From positions 8,186,467-8,250,466 of the forward strand of contig JALIRH010000001.1 of NCBI GenBank assembly GCA_023055505.1: DNA of 64,000 nucleotides. Direction: 5' to 3'. The notes under the pieces are model-generated. The model was not told the origin of the DNA and did no database searches. It saw only the letters and a program-made list of their open reading frames with translations. Made by a program: the position numbers and the translations under genes. The stretch is from Callipepla californica brunnescens. Lineage: Eukaryota > Chordata > Aves > Galliformes > Odontophoridae. Below are positions 1 through 13,969 of the stretch, in pieces. Position 1 is the first letter of the stretch. Every line of letters starts with the position of its first letter.

Positions 1-3000
1 GCTAAGTAAACCCCATATCAACCCCATATAGCCCAATATCATGTTTACATCATTCCTGTGATTCAGGAATAGAGTACAGGGGAGAATTGCTCAGGATCCT
101 CATGAAGTCTGGGCCAGCAGTTTAGAGACAGAAGTCTAATTGTATGCTGGTTCCCTAATTCAGTGTGCAGTGAGCCATGTATATATATGGTGGGAGAGAC
201 ACATTTGATAAGAAAATTACAGCTTCAAAATTAACAAGCTGTCTCCAAGAAAACCATCAATGAACTAGTGTGAAAAATGAAAGCATTAAGTCAACGGGAA
301 GGAGAATGAAAAGCTAGTACAGTTGTAAAAACACATTTTTTCTCAATTTAACAAATGGATCTCAGCAGGTATGCCACAAGTAATGCACAGAACAGGAACA
401 GAAGTAATTCCTGTACTGAAATAAAGCATGATTATGAAAACAAAAATAAATGCTGGCCACGGTCGAACCATTCATAAAAATATATCATTTTAATTCCTTC
501 AGATTAAAGTTAACAGTTTCTGTAAAAATGTGTGCCCTATATGCTTCCAAAAATTTTCAGTGCAGAAAGCTTGATTATTTCCATCAAAGAATACATTGGC
601 TTTTCTATTTGATTACAAAATCTAGAATTTATTTTATAAGACTTCTTTATTAATACAGAATACCTTTTATTATAGAATTCTTCCCATAGCAGAACTGGAG
701 AGCCTAGCAGGCATAAAACTCAGAGATGTGGAAAGCAGCTGTAGTTCCCTTCCATTGAACTGGCTGCTTTTCACAGTTTCAGACTTCTGCAGAAAGCTCC
801 TTAGGGCTTGATATGCCATTCTGTTATGGGAGTGGCATAACAGTGTCAGTGATTCAGTTCCTAAAATCAGAGGATTAGTCTTCCTGTTTCCTTTCCTGAC
901 ATGGATTCATTATATCCCTTTTGTTAATTTTATCCTAAATAATATATTTTCCACTCAGTATACTCAGTCTGGTACAATTCCTCAATTAACTGCTGCTGTG
1001 TCAGACCAGACATTTTCAATCTTTCTCAGTAAATTAGCACTTAATCACGTTGCTCTTTTCTAAACACTGTCTGTTTTGTCAGAATTTTGCTAGTAACATG
1101 GATGTGGGAACTGAACGTGCTGTTTCTCTTTCCACTATAGCTGCACAGAAGAGGAATTCTGTTCTTTCCTTGCATTTGTTCTATGTTCATACATAGGTAA
1201 TCTTCCTTGGGGTTTACAGTTTCTGGTGCTACAAAACAGAAATAGCTAGGCAATCCTCTCACAGTGAAGCAACGTTTAACTTTCTCAGAACTTCAAGAAC
1301 AGAGATGAGGAAAAAACATGCAGTATGTTTTAAGAAGTCATTTTTCCCCCTAATTTATTATTTCAACCAAATGGCTCCTGACCTTTGCTTGTGTTGCTGA
1401 TGATAATTTGTGATCCAACAGTATCCACAATGTGCCCATGAGTTTGAAATGCAGAGGTAGAAATAGGAGCTGTCTAGGTCAGAAATTGTATAATAAAAGA
1501 TGGATAATTAATCTCACGGTTCAGATCAAATTTTGTGAAGTGCTCGTTCAGCCTGCCTCTTTCATTTAGGAGGAGCAGCAAGAGCTCAGGCTACTACACA
1601 CTCTGACTTGCAAAGCAGAGATACCAACTAGCTCTATGTCACCAGACCTCTTCTGATTATGTAAATGGACAACTGGTTGCTTGATGGCTCCTATGGAGGC
1701 TTTTCCACTGATCCATTACCGCTGTGAATGCACCTTCTTTTTCCTTTTCACTGCTGTCAAAGAGGATGTGGCAAAGCTCAGCAAAAACCATAGAATAAAA
1801 GCATCCTTCATTCTCAGTATAAGGAATAACCGTTACCACTCAAAAAACTGAGGAGTCTCGAGTAAGTGCTGAGGATCTTTTATGTATTGTAAGCAGAAAA
1901 TGTAGTTGTGCTCTTCAATTGGCAAATTGAAGTCCCTTTGTAACGTAGTTGCATTTATATCATTTTATGGTGATGGCTGCTGAACAGAGCAATTTTTTTC
2001 CTGCCAACCCCCTTAATATAAGAAGTAACATATGCTTAATGCAGACTTCTTTGATATGCCGCTGTACCTCACCGACCTTTCTCTGTAGGGATTTAACTGT
2101 TCAGTGATAAAAGTATTTTCTCAATTCTGAACTCTTACATGAAACCTAACCTCTATCTCTTCCCCAAATCCAGCAAATCCTAATGTGCATTATGAATGAG
2201 AAACATAAGCAATCTTAATTGGAGAAGTACATAATAATATATTTTCATTTATAAGTTTCTCCAAAATGTAGATGTTTCAGAACTTCAAATTATCTTTTGT
2301 TCCAACTCAGTTAAGTAGACATTGAATTAATGTTGATAAAATGGTACACCAGTCCTCTGGCACTAGTATTTTCTAATGTAATTGAAATTTGAATTGTATC
2401 TAGCGTGAAGTTAAACTATCACTGTAGATAATTGCAGTGATCTTACATTTCTGGCATAAAGCAAAGATGTTAAAATAGCCTTAGATGACTTAGAGTGATG
2501 CACAGTTGATGTTACTGCAAGGTTTTTTGAAGTGTGACAGCAGACTAATACTTTCACATAAGCACAGCAGACAGGAAACACCAAGGAATGAAAATAACTG
2601 TGCCAACCACAAGTCTGACTCTCAGCATTGTATAGTAAAAGCCATTAATGATAATGTATATTATTACAACTAAGACATAAAGTAGGACTTGAAACTATGC
2701 AACATAGTTTATTTGATTTATTTCAATTTACTCTTATTTTATTTGAACACTTGAGAATTGGTATCAGTTATATAATAAAGAAGTGGGAGGATATATTTTT
2801 CCCCTCCCTTCCATCATCAGAAAGGCAATTTTTTTTTTTCCATGGTTTGAATTACTTTTTAAAACAACAAAGCAGGAAAATGATTTGCATTTCTATTCTG
2901 TGTTAAGCATAGCTCAGATAAACTTACTGTGATTCAAAGAGTCTTGTGGCCTGTCTGTTAGAAGTCATAGATATAGAAAGAATTGACATTTTCTCAGAAA

Positions 3001-3104
3001 CAGTGGAACATTTCTCACAGTAACTGCATTCTGAGGACTAAAGTCACTAGATTTTTTTTTTTTTAATCCAAAGAAGAAGGAAGGAATTTCTAAGAATTGT
3101 ATGT

Positions 3105-3106
<2 letters not shown>
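1..3106. other. Unique AT-rich non-coding DNA
   Basis: No repeat family or gene is recognised. Open frames are under 75 codons, on both strands, with no familiar domain or splice context. There are short T runs near 2829 and 3052. I read this as intergenic or intronic sequence. Confidence 0.6.

Positions 3107-3141
<35 letters not shown>
3107..3141. repeat. (TA)n microsatellite followed by a T run
   Basis: About 24 bases of alternating TA run directly into about 11 T residues. This is a simple repeat prone to slippage and is probably length-polymorphic. Confidence 0.9.
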
Positions 3142-3142
<1 letters not shown>

Positions 3143-6100
3143 GTAACTCAGCAGGGCTTATCTAACCTAAAGATTACTGTCACTATTGGAAGAAACTGTT
3201 CTCATACAAATGCGAAGGGCCCTGGCAAACTCCCTCAGATGACTCTCCTTGGTTAGGCTTCAGGTGTTACAGCGTTTCTCCAGTTGGCCTTGAACCCCTG
3301 ACAGAAGTTATCATCTGAGCAGCTGAGGCAGCAGGATGGTGCATGGCACTGTCAATCAGCCAGAACTTGGTTTTCTACCTGGCATTTTAAAGTAAACCTG
3401 TCACAGCTTGTTACAGTGAGAATGAGCTGGGTTAAGCAAAGATTAAGTACTAAGATTTAGAAGGGTTAAGATAAACTTGTTCGTTGCCTCATTTTGGCTG
3501 AAATGGGTTAAGCAATATTTGTAGGTACAGTGTCAGAACAGGTACTAAGATCCAGGGCTGTGGTGATGTAGAGCAAGTGGGAAAAGTAACCAGCTCCTTT
3601 GGCAGAGGAGTCCATGTCTGTCCACAGCCACAGCATCCTTGGGTCATGTCTCTGTAGTCATTAACACTACATCCGTCCAGTCCTTGATGTAAAAGTGCAG
3701 ATTTGATCATCTTAATGTCTAGGTGTATAACTGCATTCCAGATGGGTGCTGCTGATTCAGCCTCCCATCTCAGATTGCACTGTTGTCAGCTGTGACACAG
3801 CAACAAAGCTGGCCTACTCTCTGTGGGCAGCAAATCCTGCTGATTTTTGGGGGACTTTTCTAGAGGGCTTAGTTTTCTGTTTCTAAAGTCAGTCCATCTC
3901 TCCTAAATAGCATCAGATCATTGCCAGGCTACCATCTGCAAGCATAGTGCACCATTTTCTTCTCCTCAGTAAACTGCAACAGCTGTATGAATCTAGAGTT
4001 ACTCAACAGTGGATGTAAAATTCTTGTGCACAACTGGGGCAAGACCCTTCGCTCTAAGGGTAAGTTACCCCCCTCCCAAAATGAGGGAGGGCAGCAAAAT
4101 GAGGGCACACGGAGACAGCCTTTTTAAAGATACTACTATCTGCTCTCTTGACTGTACTCCACTACTGTCATTTACCTCTGAAACAATTACAGTAATGTTT
4201 GGATTGTTGAATTGTTCCTTTCCCTCTTGGGATGACATCAGCACTCTATGGATGTCTGAAAAATGATCTTTCTATCCTGAGAAGCAGCATCTGGAGGATA
4301 GTACTGTAACACTTCAGGCTAAAGATAAGTTCAAATTTTTTAGCTTTTGAAGTATTAACAGGAATCCCATGCACAATTGATGACTCTTTCACAATGTAGT
4401 AGACAAACATAAGCTGCAACCCACTCCAACCTACTTCATGTTAATGTTTTATTGTGTTGTTGTTTTTATTTTACTCCAAGCAATTCTGATTAGTAAAAAT
4501 CATGTTTGGCTCACCTTCTGTGAGTGTGTGTACATGTTTTCTGAAATACTCACCTTTCTGTTCTAGAGTAGCAAGCTAGAGGTGTGAAGGGGGGTGAATG
4601 AAAAAGATAGCATGGATTTTCAGGTTGCTTTGTACCCAGGGCATAGTTTACAGCACAGCCCAGCCAAACTCAATAAGTCACAGCAGAGGATAAAGACCCA
4701 GGCTCTCAGGGTGACACAGATCTGGAGCATGACTCACAACACTGACTTATCTTTTTGATAGAGTATCCAAACCCTGACTGTCTTTTCAGGAAAAAAACTT
4801 TGAAAAACAAAACCAAAAACAACAAAACAACAGCTAAAAATAAACAGCAGGCCTGGAAGCAGGATTCCTTGCCTGGGGTATTACACTGGCATTCATTCTC
4901 TGGCTATCATTTCAAAACCAGTTCTGCTACCAGCAGTTCATTGCTACTCAGGGACCTTATCTTACCTTATCTCCTTCAAAAGCTTGATAAGCCTCAGAGT
5001 CACCTGCTAGCTCTGAGGCAGCAAGCTACTCTACAACCCCAAGTCCTATTGTATCCACAACTACATTTGTATCCCAATTCAAAGACTGTCATGCTTCATG
5101 TAAAATAGAGTGGTAATCACAGAGTCTGTGGCTAAGGGTGTAAATTAAACATGTCTGGGAATGTTTTAGGTACTAAGGCCAAATGCAAACAAACAGCCTT
5201 CACCTCCAGAAGGTGGCTGCAGGCAAGTAGTTGTCACTGACTAGCTACAGCTGCTAAGTGGTATCAGTGAATATGGGGGAATTGTGTTAGCCAGAATGTG
5301 CCAACTTGGTGCCAGGGAATATTCTAACAGTTTACTATCACAGGAGGCCAAATTCACAAAGACACTTTTGTTTATTAGTACAGACACAGCCAGAGAGTTC
5401 AGTGTCATATCATCTTTGTCTCCACTGTGTTTCCATGCAGAGCCTTGTTTTCATTTTTCGCATTGGTCCAGCTTCCTTTAGTGTCCACACTGAAGCATTT
5501 ATGTAAGAATGATCAAATAAATTGAGTTATTCTGCATATTGTCTAGTCAAGTAAATCAGCATATTGGATTTGTTTGGTCAGACTGTCCTGTATTTTTTCC
5601 TGGGACCATTTTGAATGACTGTGAATGGTTTCACATAAATTCCATTGGTGTAAACATAGCAAATGTGACTGTCTAGGAGCCTGTTTGAGTCTGGCCAGGG
5701 GTAAATGCACAGTTACTACTGGATTCAGTAGGTTTGAGGCAAAAAAACCCAACACTGTCAGCAAGAGCTGAGGAAAACGTCTAATGCATAGTCACTGGTG
5801 CTGTATTAACCTCTGCGTATTTTGTCCAAAGCACTCCAGTATGTCTCTGTATATGGATGTGAATGAATACTTGACTGTGCTTTCATTTGGGATGCTCTGT
5901 CCTTATCTAATTGCATTATATAAGTAGTTAAGTAGAATCTTGGCATGAAGCCTAACTGTGAAGCGTTTCAGAGTGTAAAACGTAGAAATAATATGATTTT
6001 GCTTTGCATTATTGGGAATAACTTTTTCACCTTAATGAGCTTTTATTGACTTGTAGATGAAAGAGAAGGAAACCCATATACAGGCAGATTCACATACATT

Positions 6101-9100
6101 GTCTAACCCTCTTATTGATAGAGTGATCCAGTTCCAGTGTTCAGTGGAGTCACTCACTGAAGAGATTACTTTCTCTTTTTTCTCAGTAAGGATGGTAATA
6201 TTAAATTGATACAAAAATGGTTTGACAAATTTATTTTTAAAATGCGAAATGGGTAACTTGCACACTTTAAATAATTCTGTACACTATTTTTCTTTTAATG
6301 ATCATTTGGTGTTTCACATGGTCTCTAATCTACTTATTTTGAAGGATTTACTTATCCCTGAGTAGAACTGAACTTCATTGCAATAGAGCAGTGTAATCAT
6401 GCTTGTTTCTGCTACTCAAAAGCAATTTACCACTCAAATTTAGACCCCACTTTTCAGATTTGAGTTCTTAGTCTGAGCTCAGCACTGGGAGACTTGTTTC
6501 TTGGCTTGAGGTGGTTAAAGAGAACATTCAGCTACCAGCTAGCACATCTGCCTTCTCTGCATGTTTGGTGTTACAGCTCTGGAGCTGGGCTCTGAAAGGA
6601 ACTATTTTTAGCCCTCATCACCAGATAGGAGACTACTGTGGATTGGAGAGATTGAGAGAAGGCAGTAATAAATCCAATCCAGAGTAAGCCTGATATAGGA
6701 TGGGAAAACTGAGTTCAGATGGCCTAATGACAGCTCTTGCAGTGTAATTTGGTAGGAGTGATACAGTGTCTCATCTATTTTAAAACAAAGAAACAAACTA
6801 AGACTAAAAAAGTTTCACTCTCTTAGTAGTAAATTGTGCCTTTGTGCTCTTAGCTGCATTTGCTGGGAAGCCATAAATATGAGATATTTAACTGCCAGCT
6901 ACCATAATTTAAAGTAATTTCCTGGTCGAACAGTATTAATGTAAGAAGTACTGCAGTCATTTGCATTGCTGCAATACTAATTGTTGGAGTTTATTCATAT
7001 TAAGGTTAAAAATTTCAATAGTCTTGCTTGTGGTAGTAATATTCTGAGCAAGTACTCTGTTTATAATGTTTTAAAATGGTGTAAGCAGTAAATATGTTTC
7101 AGCTTGTTATGACTCAGCTCATAAAAGACAGAATATTTTTATACAGTAAAAGAATGCTGATGCCTTTTTTCCAAATGTCTCCAGTAATGATTTTAATAGC
7201 ACTAAACCAGAGTGTTTCTGATTGCTACTTGTCATCAACCCATCTGGCAGAAAAAAATAGTGGTTGGAATTTTCAAAGGGGCTTAGGGGGTGAGGCATAC
7301 CACTTCCTTTTAACTTGTGTTAATGGGGTCCATTCCTATTGAATGCAGATGGAGTCACCATTCTCTATATTGAGTATAGTTTACTCTTGCCATTTACTCA
7401 CTGTGGGCAGATGCCCATTGCCAGATTAGACACTAATAACAGTCTGTTCTCTTTAAAGACTAATATCTTTACTAATTTCATATGTCGATGGAACTGACTA
7501 CAAAGCAGCCGCTGGATTCTTCACTATTTACTGCCTTGCTCATAATTTTCCCTTGTGAACAGGAAAGTCTCACTGTAACTGCTGTTTGGAAAAAAATCCT
7601 GCGTCTAGATAAGATAACACTAATCAGGTGAAAAACTAAGAAAGATGAGTCTTGTTTTTTTTACACATTGGAATGACTGCCAGTTCCATTTGGAACCCAA
7701 TTTTGATATGAAGGAAAACTGTTCATATAATCTTGGATGTTAATGACAGGGCACACAGGCAAGCAGAGCCTATTTGAAAAGAGGATGGACAAGACTGTCT
7801 GCTATGCTAAACTGTATTAAGAGGCAGTTGTAGCTTTCCCCATCACAGCTTCTATTAAACAAATGTAACTAATTGTTTATACAAGTACTCAGTGTCTATC
7901 CAAAAAGTGTTATTATTTGTTATTATTCTGTCTCCATACCTCTTATTTTCCCTCTTGAAATTAGCTTTCCGTACATCTCTTTCTCCCCTTGGGAACTTCA
8001 ACTAATGCTTCACATTGTGATGTTCGTTAGGCCTGGCCTCATCAGGAGAAAGTGTGAAGCTGGAGGGTAGGTTCCAAAATCAGGATTCTCCAGTTATCTC
8101 TTTCTGCCTCTCTTCCTTTTCTGACTGTGTCCTATAAACATCTATAATTTTGATGAAACAGAGAACAAAGTATTCTAGAAAACTGGCTGATGTCTGTGAC
8201 AGCGGTATGATGAAATAATGGAAATCTTTTAGGCAGCACTCAGACAAACTAGTGCTGTTAAGAAATTCTGCTATATATCCTTGCAGGTTCTTGGATCATT
8301 TTTATAACAAATCACGGGGACAGAAATGGCTGTATCTCCATTCGTCTCACTTACTCTAACTGGTAATGTGTTGCTATGAACAGACTAGAATGAACTGAAT
8401 GTTCTGTTGAAGAACTGGCAGAAGCCCCTCAGTGAGCATCCTGCCAGACTTAGTGTTATTACCATGAAAGTGTATACTCATAAAAGCTGTACATTGGATG
8501 GAACTAGGAGTTTTAATAATTAATAGCCTGCAATTTGGTCCCTACTCAAAGCAAAGTGATTTTCCAGAAACTCCCCATCAACTGTCTAAACATGTTGCAA
8601 TTTCGCTCCTTCCTACCAGGGAAAGGCTTAAAAAAGGATGTGATGATGGTGTAAGAATATCTTTGAGTTAAAAAAAAATTAAAAAAAATGATGACCATGC
8701 AACAGAAATAAATGTTTTATGTCCTAATCTTACATATGTGTTTGTCAGGAATTTGGGATAAGGAAGAGGAAAGCTAGAAAACTCATATTACATTTCTGTC
8801 CTCTTGTGAGAGGCTTACTCTCCCATCTTCCATCAAGGACTTCCAGGCACTCTGCACGGTCATGGTAACCCACTGAGAACCTCATCTGTTTCTCAGTTCT
8901 AAGAATAACATTACTCTGGTGTATCCAGCTGGCATTACTTTAAAGCACGCAGTACATTTTCAGATTATGTCATATACAAAGAGAACAGTTGCACCTTACA
9001 TTTTCTGTCCATAATACTACTGTATACCCACATATACACATAAAGACCTCTCAACAGCCCTAAATATGCTGAATACTATGGGAAAAGCCTGCTTACTGGA

Positions 9101-9194
9101 TTATATATTTGAATGTTTTGCTGATGAGATAGTCTTTACATTTCTTATTCCAAAGGCAGTGCGTGTCCTCACATATGTTTAAAAAAAACAACTA
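3142..9194. other. Unique AT-rich non-coding DNA
   Basis: No gene or known repeat is recognised over 6 kb. The longest frame (4755-5108, forward, 117 codons) begins in a lysine/asparagine-rich A tract and resembles no known protein. Two small hairpins lie at 4044-4091, and an octamer-like site (ATTTGCAT) lies at 6959-6966. Confidence 0.6.
4044..4091. other. Two adjacent short perfect hairpins
   Basis: The first has arms ACCCTT (4044-4049) and AAGGGT (4056-4061). The second has arms CCCTCCC (4071-4077) and GGGAGGG (4085-4091) with a 7-base loop. The arms are short, so chance is possible; no T tract or gene follows to suggest a function. Confidence 0.5.
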
Positions 9195-9231
9195 ACACAA
9201 ACAAACAAACAAACAAACAAACAAACAAAAA
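9195..9231. repeat. (CAAA)n microsatellite
   Basis: About eight nearly perfect CAAA units, inside a wider A-rich, C-interspersed stretch running from 9180 to about 9275. A simple sequence repeat. Confidence 0.9.
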
Positions 9232-12009
9232 ACCAACACTCAAAACAAAACAACCAAAACTAAACAAACCAGAAATGTCATGAATTTCAGCCACAATGAT
9301 CAGCTGAAAGTTACTGGTTTGTGAGTGATTATTTTTCTCTTTGGAAATTTACTAGCATTCAATCAAGAAGCAGAAGCCCAAGTGCAAGTCACCTGGAAAG
9401 CACTCAGACCAATAGTGGAAGAACAAAATCTGCTTTTGAGCAAATCTAGAGATACTCTATTCCTCTTTATAAATCTGTAATTGTAGCACTGTAAGGGAGT
9501 GCAGCAGCCTGAAGCTTATTCATCAAAACTGTGTGCTTTGCAGTGTGTACTGTTGAGAAAAGTTGTGAGTGATTTCCCTATCAGAACAGACTGCAGTTCT
9601 TATGATCAGTTTAGAACAAACAGTCCCTAGAAGATAATAAGCTTTTTATCTGAAGTAAAACTTCAAATATTAGAGATTGCCAGAGATTAGACCTAGGTCT
9701 CTTCAGCATCAGACTAAGGTGGTTACAATGCACCAACTTCTGTAGCTTAAGAGTTTGGGTGCACAGCAGTATAGACACAGAGTAGAATGCTGCTGGTGGA
9801 GCACCTGGCTCCATTTACCACCTAGTACGAATGACCAGGTAGAAATTGACTGAGGCTTTACTAAGGCCTTTTGAGAGTGAGGGTACAAATAAGACACAGA
9901 AAAATGCCTTATCAATTTTGCTACTTCTTTCATTTTGGAATGAGTCTTTTTTGCAATATAGACTTGCGGTCCTTTGTGATTTAGGACTGTAAAATTTGAT
10001 CAGTGACTCTAAGCAATTAAAGAAGAAACCATAAAAATAACTGTGCAAGTCTTCATTAAATTTGTTTTTTCTTATTATGCAACTTGAAGAATATGACTTC
10101 TGCGCAGAAAAGCAAATCTTCTAATGATTATGAAGGGGAGCAGGGAGCCAGTGAAACAATGTTGGTGTTCAGGTTGTTATTAGAGGCCATTTGCCATGCT
10201 CCTATCAAGGAGCCTCTATTTTTCACAGAATCTTTTTTTCAAAGCTCTATGAAATATAGTTTAGCTCCCATTCCAGATATAAAATTAAGGTCAGGCTGTG
10301 TTCCCAGACTTAACAAAAACAATTTTGAGTCTGTTTGTGTCTCCTTAGGAATAAAAATTTAAATAGGTGCCTTCTTCTGTTAAACACAACCTCCTTCGTT
10401 CCAGCCTCCAGCCACCGTCCTTATAACTGATGATTTAATACAGGAAGCTTGGACACAGCAGTTGTTCTGCCAAAAGTGTTATGCAGCTGAATTATAATTG
10501 TGCAGTCATAGTTTGGGAAAAATAAACATTAAAAAGTGTATAATGGTGATAGAAAGGGTACAAAAAAGTCAGACAGCTCTGGATTAATAAAAGGAGAGGA
10601 AAATTACAATGAAGGGAGAAATTTAAAGAAGCATTGGAAGGAATAAGCTTCCACTTCAAGAAGTGTGGCTGCGTAGAATTAAGGAAAATTACATAGGTTG
10701 ATGCTTCTGATCTAGATTGTGGTTTTGAGGTGAGCCTCCCAGATGCTCCTGCTTACTGTGCTTTAGTAGCCTCATGCAGAATGGGACTGAAATCAGAAGT
10801 GCCTCAGGAGTGACAGTACGGAACTTCAGCAACTAATGGGAATTCTCTGTGAAAGACAAGCCCATAATTGATCTCAAGTGCAACTCTTCAGAATATACAT
10901 AGTGGAAAATTCACATTCCCAGCTGTTTTCTCTTGCTGATCTGCTTGTATTGTTGTATATACTTACTACAGAGTCCCATGTTGTGGAAGTATTTCCATTC
11001 ATCTTGCCTATCTGTAAGCTTTTACTTGAAGTGACATTGTTAGAAGCACAGTCAGCAGAGACATGCTGAGCTCCATGAAGCAAAGGAGAGAACCTCATCT
11101 CCATTAAGATTCATGTTAGTAATGGAGATAGCTGCTCCTGTATGTAGGGATCGTGGGATGAACATGGGCTTAGTTAGGCATGGTGCATCATGCTAATTCA
11201 TGTGTGGAAAAATACTGGCAAAACCACCAAAAATTCTAGACACTCTTTTGTTAAATCCTGCTGGAATCTGGATCACACTCTAGTTTTTAATGCCATAAAG
11301 ACTCAACTATTTACCTAAGTTTGAAGATAACTCAAAGGCTATGGCATGGGTGTTCACGTTCAAGTTTATTAGAAATCCTGACATGAGTTATCCTAGTGTA
11401 TAGTGATGTAAAGAAGTTGCATTTTTGGCAAAATTATAATTATTTTTTTAATCTATACTTCAAAGACTGTCTGTAACAGTATTCCCTTTTCTGTCTCTGA
11501 ATGTGGGATATAGATTCTTAATATTACAGGGGATCCAGATTAGAGGCATTAATTTTTCATATTTTTAAGTTCTTTCTCTAGTCAGCAGTTTTGCAGAAAC
11601 ACATATCTGAATTTTCATCTTTTTTTTTTTTTTTTCCCAGTTGGGGTTTAATTCAGCCTGAGAAAATTTCTGTCACCAACATTTGGCTAAATAATTAATC
11701 CTACATTTCAAAAGATTTTCACAGGGTTCACCATGCAAAGAAAAGTTACACCATTATCTATCTGTCAGTGATAGGTATTAACTATAACATAAAAAAGTGA
11801 GTTCGGTTATCTGATGGTAGTTAAGTTTGATTCCAGTTCATGCCATCATATTTCAATAGACTCCAACAAGCTAAAATTCCTGAGTAAAATTAGATGAGTA
11901 GTTATTAACAGAGACAGAAGATGTTTATTATCTTTCTCAATAAAATATGAAATGTGCTTTTAATATTCTTTTAGAGTAAGAAAACCTTGATGTCTAAACC
12001 CTGTGAGCA
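9232..12009. other. Unique AT-rich non-coding DNA
   Basis: No gene is recognised. The frame at 10084-10362 (92 codons, forward) has no familiar motif. A 16-base T run followed by CCCAG at about 11620-11640 resembles a splice acceptor, but no open exon follows it. Confidence 0.55.
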
Positions 12010-12962
12010 TTCCCAGGCTGTAACCACATTGACTAGGTGGTTGGAGTCTAGTTGGAGACCATTAAGTAATGATGTACCACAGGGGTAAACACTGGATCCA
12101 CTCCAGTTTAAAATAATTAATATTTTGGGTGATAGTGCAGAATGTATCCTCAGCAAAACTGGAGATGACAGAATTTGAAGGAATGCATCAAAAGGTTGTA
12201 CTGCCATCCAGAGGGACCTTGACAGGCAGGAAAATGAGTTGACAAGAATCTCATGAAGTTCAACAGAGAAAAATGCAAAGCCCTGCACTTGAGAAGTAAT
12301 AACTCCAGGCACCAGTACACGTGGTGGTCTTCCCAGCTGGAAAGTGGCTGGGGCAGAAAAAGGTCTGGGGATTCTTTTGAACATGAACCAACCATGTGCC
12401 CTTGCTACAAGGAAGAATAATGGTATACTGGGCTGCACTAGACAAAGTCTGACTATCAGATCAAGGGAGGTGATCCTTCTTTTTTCATGTCTGGTGACAC
12501 TGCACATGGAGCTCTGCATCTAATTCTGGGCGCAAGAGTAACCTGGTCATATTGAAAAGAGTCCAGTGAAGGACCATGAAGATGAAGGAACTGGAGAACC
12601 TCAACTGTGAGACTGTGCAAATTGGAAATTGGAACTGTTCAACCTGGAGAAGAGGAGGCCCAGCAGGTTTCTTATTACTGTGTATGAACATGTAAAGGAA
12701 AGCTTAAAAGGAGATGGAGCCAGGCTCTTTTCAATGATGCTCATTAACAGGGCAAGAAGCAACAGGCACAAACTGGAACACTGCCATCTGAACACCAGTC
12801 AGGTGAAGGAGCACTGGCACAGGTTGCACGGAGGCTGTGGAGTCTCCTTGGAGATCTTCAAAAACCACACAGACATGAGCCTGGGCACCCTGCCCTGAGT
12901 GTCTCTGTTTGTGGGTCCTGAAGTCTCTGCCAAATTCAATCACTCTGTGACTCTGTGACCAG
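12010..12962 (+). mobile_element. CR1 LINE, 5'-truncated, old forward copy
   Basis: The copy begins inside the reverse transcriptase part of ORF2. Around 12030-12175 the forward strand still reads WLES..WRP, then SNDVPQG, then LSKTGDD, which are decayed versions of the CR1 segments WRPVTSGVPQG and LSKFADD. The conserved C-terminal part and 3' UTR follow, ending near 12962 with an ACTCTGTG-type octamer tail. Stop codons and small deletions break every frame, and the FADD catalytic box has become TGDD, so it cannot code for an active enzyme. Divergence looks greater than in the copy at 18.9 kb, suggesting an older insertion. The family call is secure; the exact left end is not. Confidence 0.88.
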
Positions 12963-13844
12963 CCTTGCTCTAACTCCAACCCAGATACACATGGACGTCT
13001 GGGATTTCAGGAAATGGCTTTCAGAGAGGACATAGCATTGCTGAGGTCGTCATCAGCGCACAGTTCACGCAGCTTGTAAAGCACAGTCTTGAACTTTTTT
13101 ATTTTTTTGAAAGTCTGCTTCAAAATCTGTATTTAGAATGTTCTGGTGGTATACTCATTGTCAAAATAAAAGATCTAGATCAAAAAAATTACTGTTTAAC
13201 ATGTACACACTGAAATATTTTTCAGAACTATGCCTACCATTAAATAGCAAAGAATTACAATTACATTGCTGCGTAGAACAAGATATATATAGGGGAATAA
13301 ATACAGTAATAAGTTTGATTGCCTGCTTAATTTATACAAACTCTATGAATCTGTCTTACTAAATAGCTGATATACAAATTTTTAGCATGAAATATTTTTA
13401 GAACATTGACAATTTGTCTTGGCTCAAGAGCTATTTATAAAATTTTCATCACCTGAAAGCATGAAATACTTCTAAGTCATTCATTTTAGCTGAATGTTTT
13501 TATTTCTTCCTGGGTTAGCAAAATCTGGGGACAGTAAGCTTGAGATAATTGTTGTTATTGTATGGTATGATGGTGAATTCAAGTTAAACCCAGGACCAGC
13601 TGCAATGAAAAAAAAAAACATGATCCTGTTACTTTGTTTTACTTTCAAAATGTCTTTGAGAGATAAGGGTTTATTTTGCTGTGTTTCAAAAGCCATAGGA
13701 AGAGCAGCAAGGACATTTCTTATGTTTTTTGGTCAGATCTGTCCTTCCCCCCATCTTCTGCTTCCCATGTCAGAAGAATTGGTCCAGAAATGCCCCTTCA
13801 TTTTGCACATCTCACTGTTGTCATTCTAATGTCTACTGAGAGGC
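12963..13844. other. Unique AT-rich non-coding DNA
   Basis: No gene is seen. Two similar 18-19 base words beginning AGCATGAAATA lie at 13384-13401 and 13458-13476. A run of 11 A follows GCAATG near 13608. Several short frames overlap here on both strands, none recognisable. Confidence 0.5.
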
Positions 13845-13969
13845 TCGACAGATATCGAGATATCTGTGACCTAGCTGTAGGTGTCCTGGTTCATTGCAGG
13901 GGAGTTGAACTAGATGATCTTCAATGGTTCTTTCCAACTCAAACAATTCTATCATTCTATGATTCTGTA
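13845..13969 (+). mobile_element. CR1 LINE 3' end fragment
   Basis: The sequence GTTGAACTAGATGATCTTC followed by a pyrimidine-rich stretch and the octamers ATCATTCT and ATGATTCTG is the diagnostic CR1 3' UTR end. Only about 125 bases remain, a typical severely 5'-truncated copy with no coding content. Confidence 0.85.

Noticed and set aside
3420..3520. Three GGGTTAAG words, possible interstitial telomere repeats
   Set aside because: The words are scattered, not tandem, and do not match TTAGGG units.
4755..5108. 117-codon forward frame, among the longest outside repeats
   Set aside because: Its start is a lysine/asparagine-rich A tract and it matches no domain; length is within chance for 64 kb.
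9181..9280. A/C-rich repeat considered as a CRISPR-like or telomere-like array
   Set aside because: It is a plain CAAA microsatellite without spacers or telomere units.
11620..11645. T run followed by CCCAG, resembling a splice acceptor
   Set aside because: The following sequence has stops in all frames and no donor in a sensible place.
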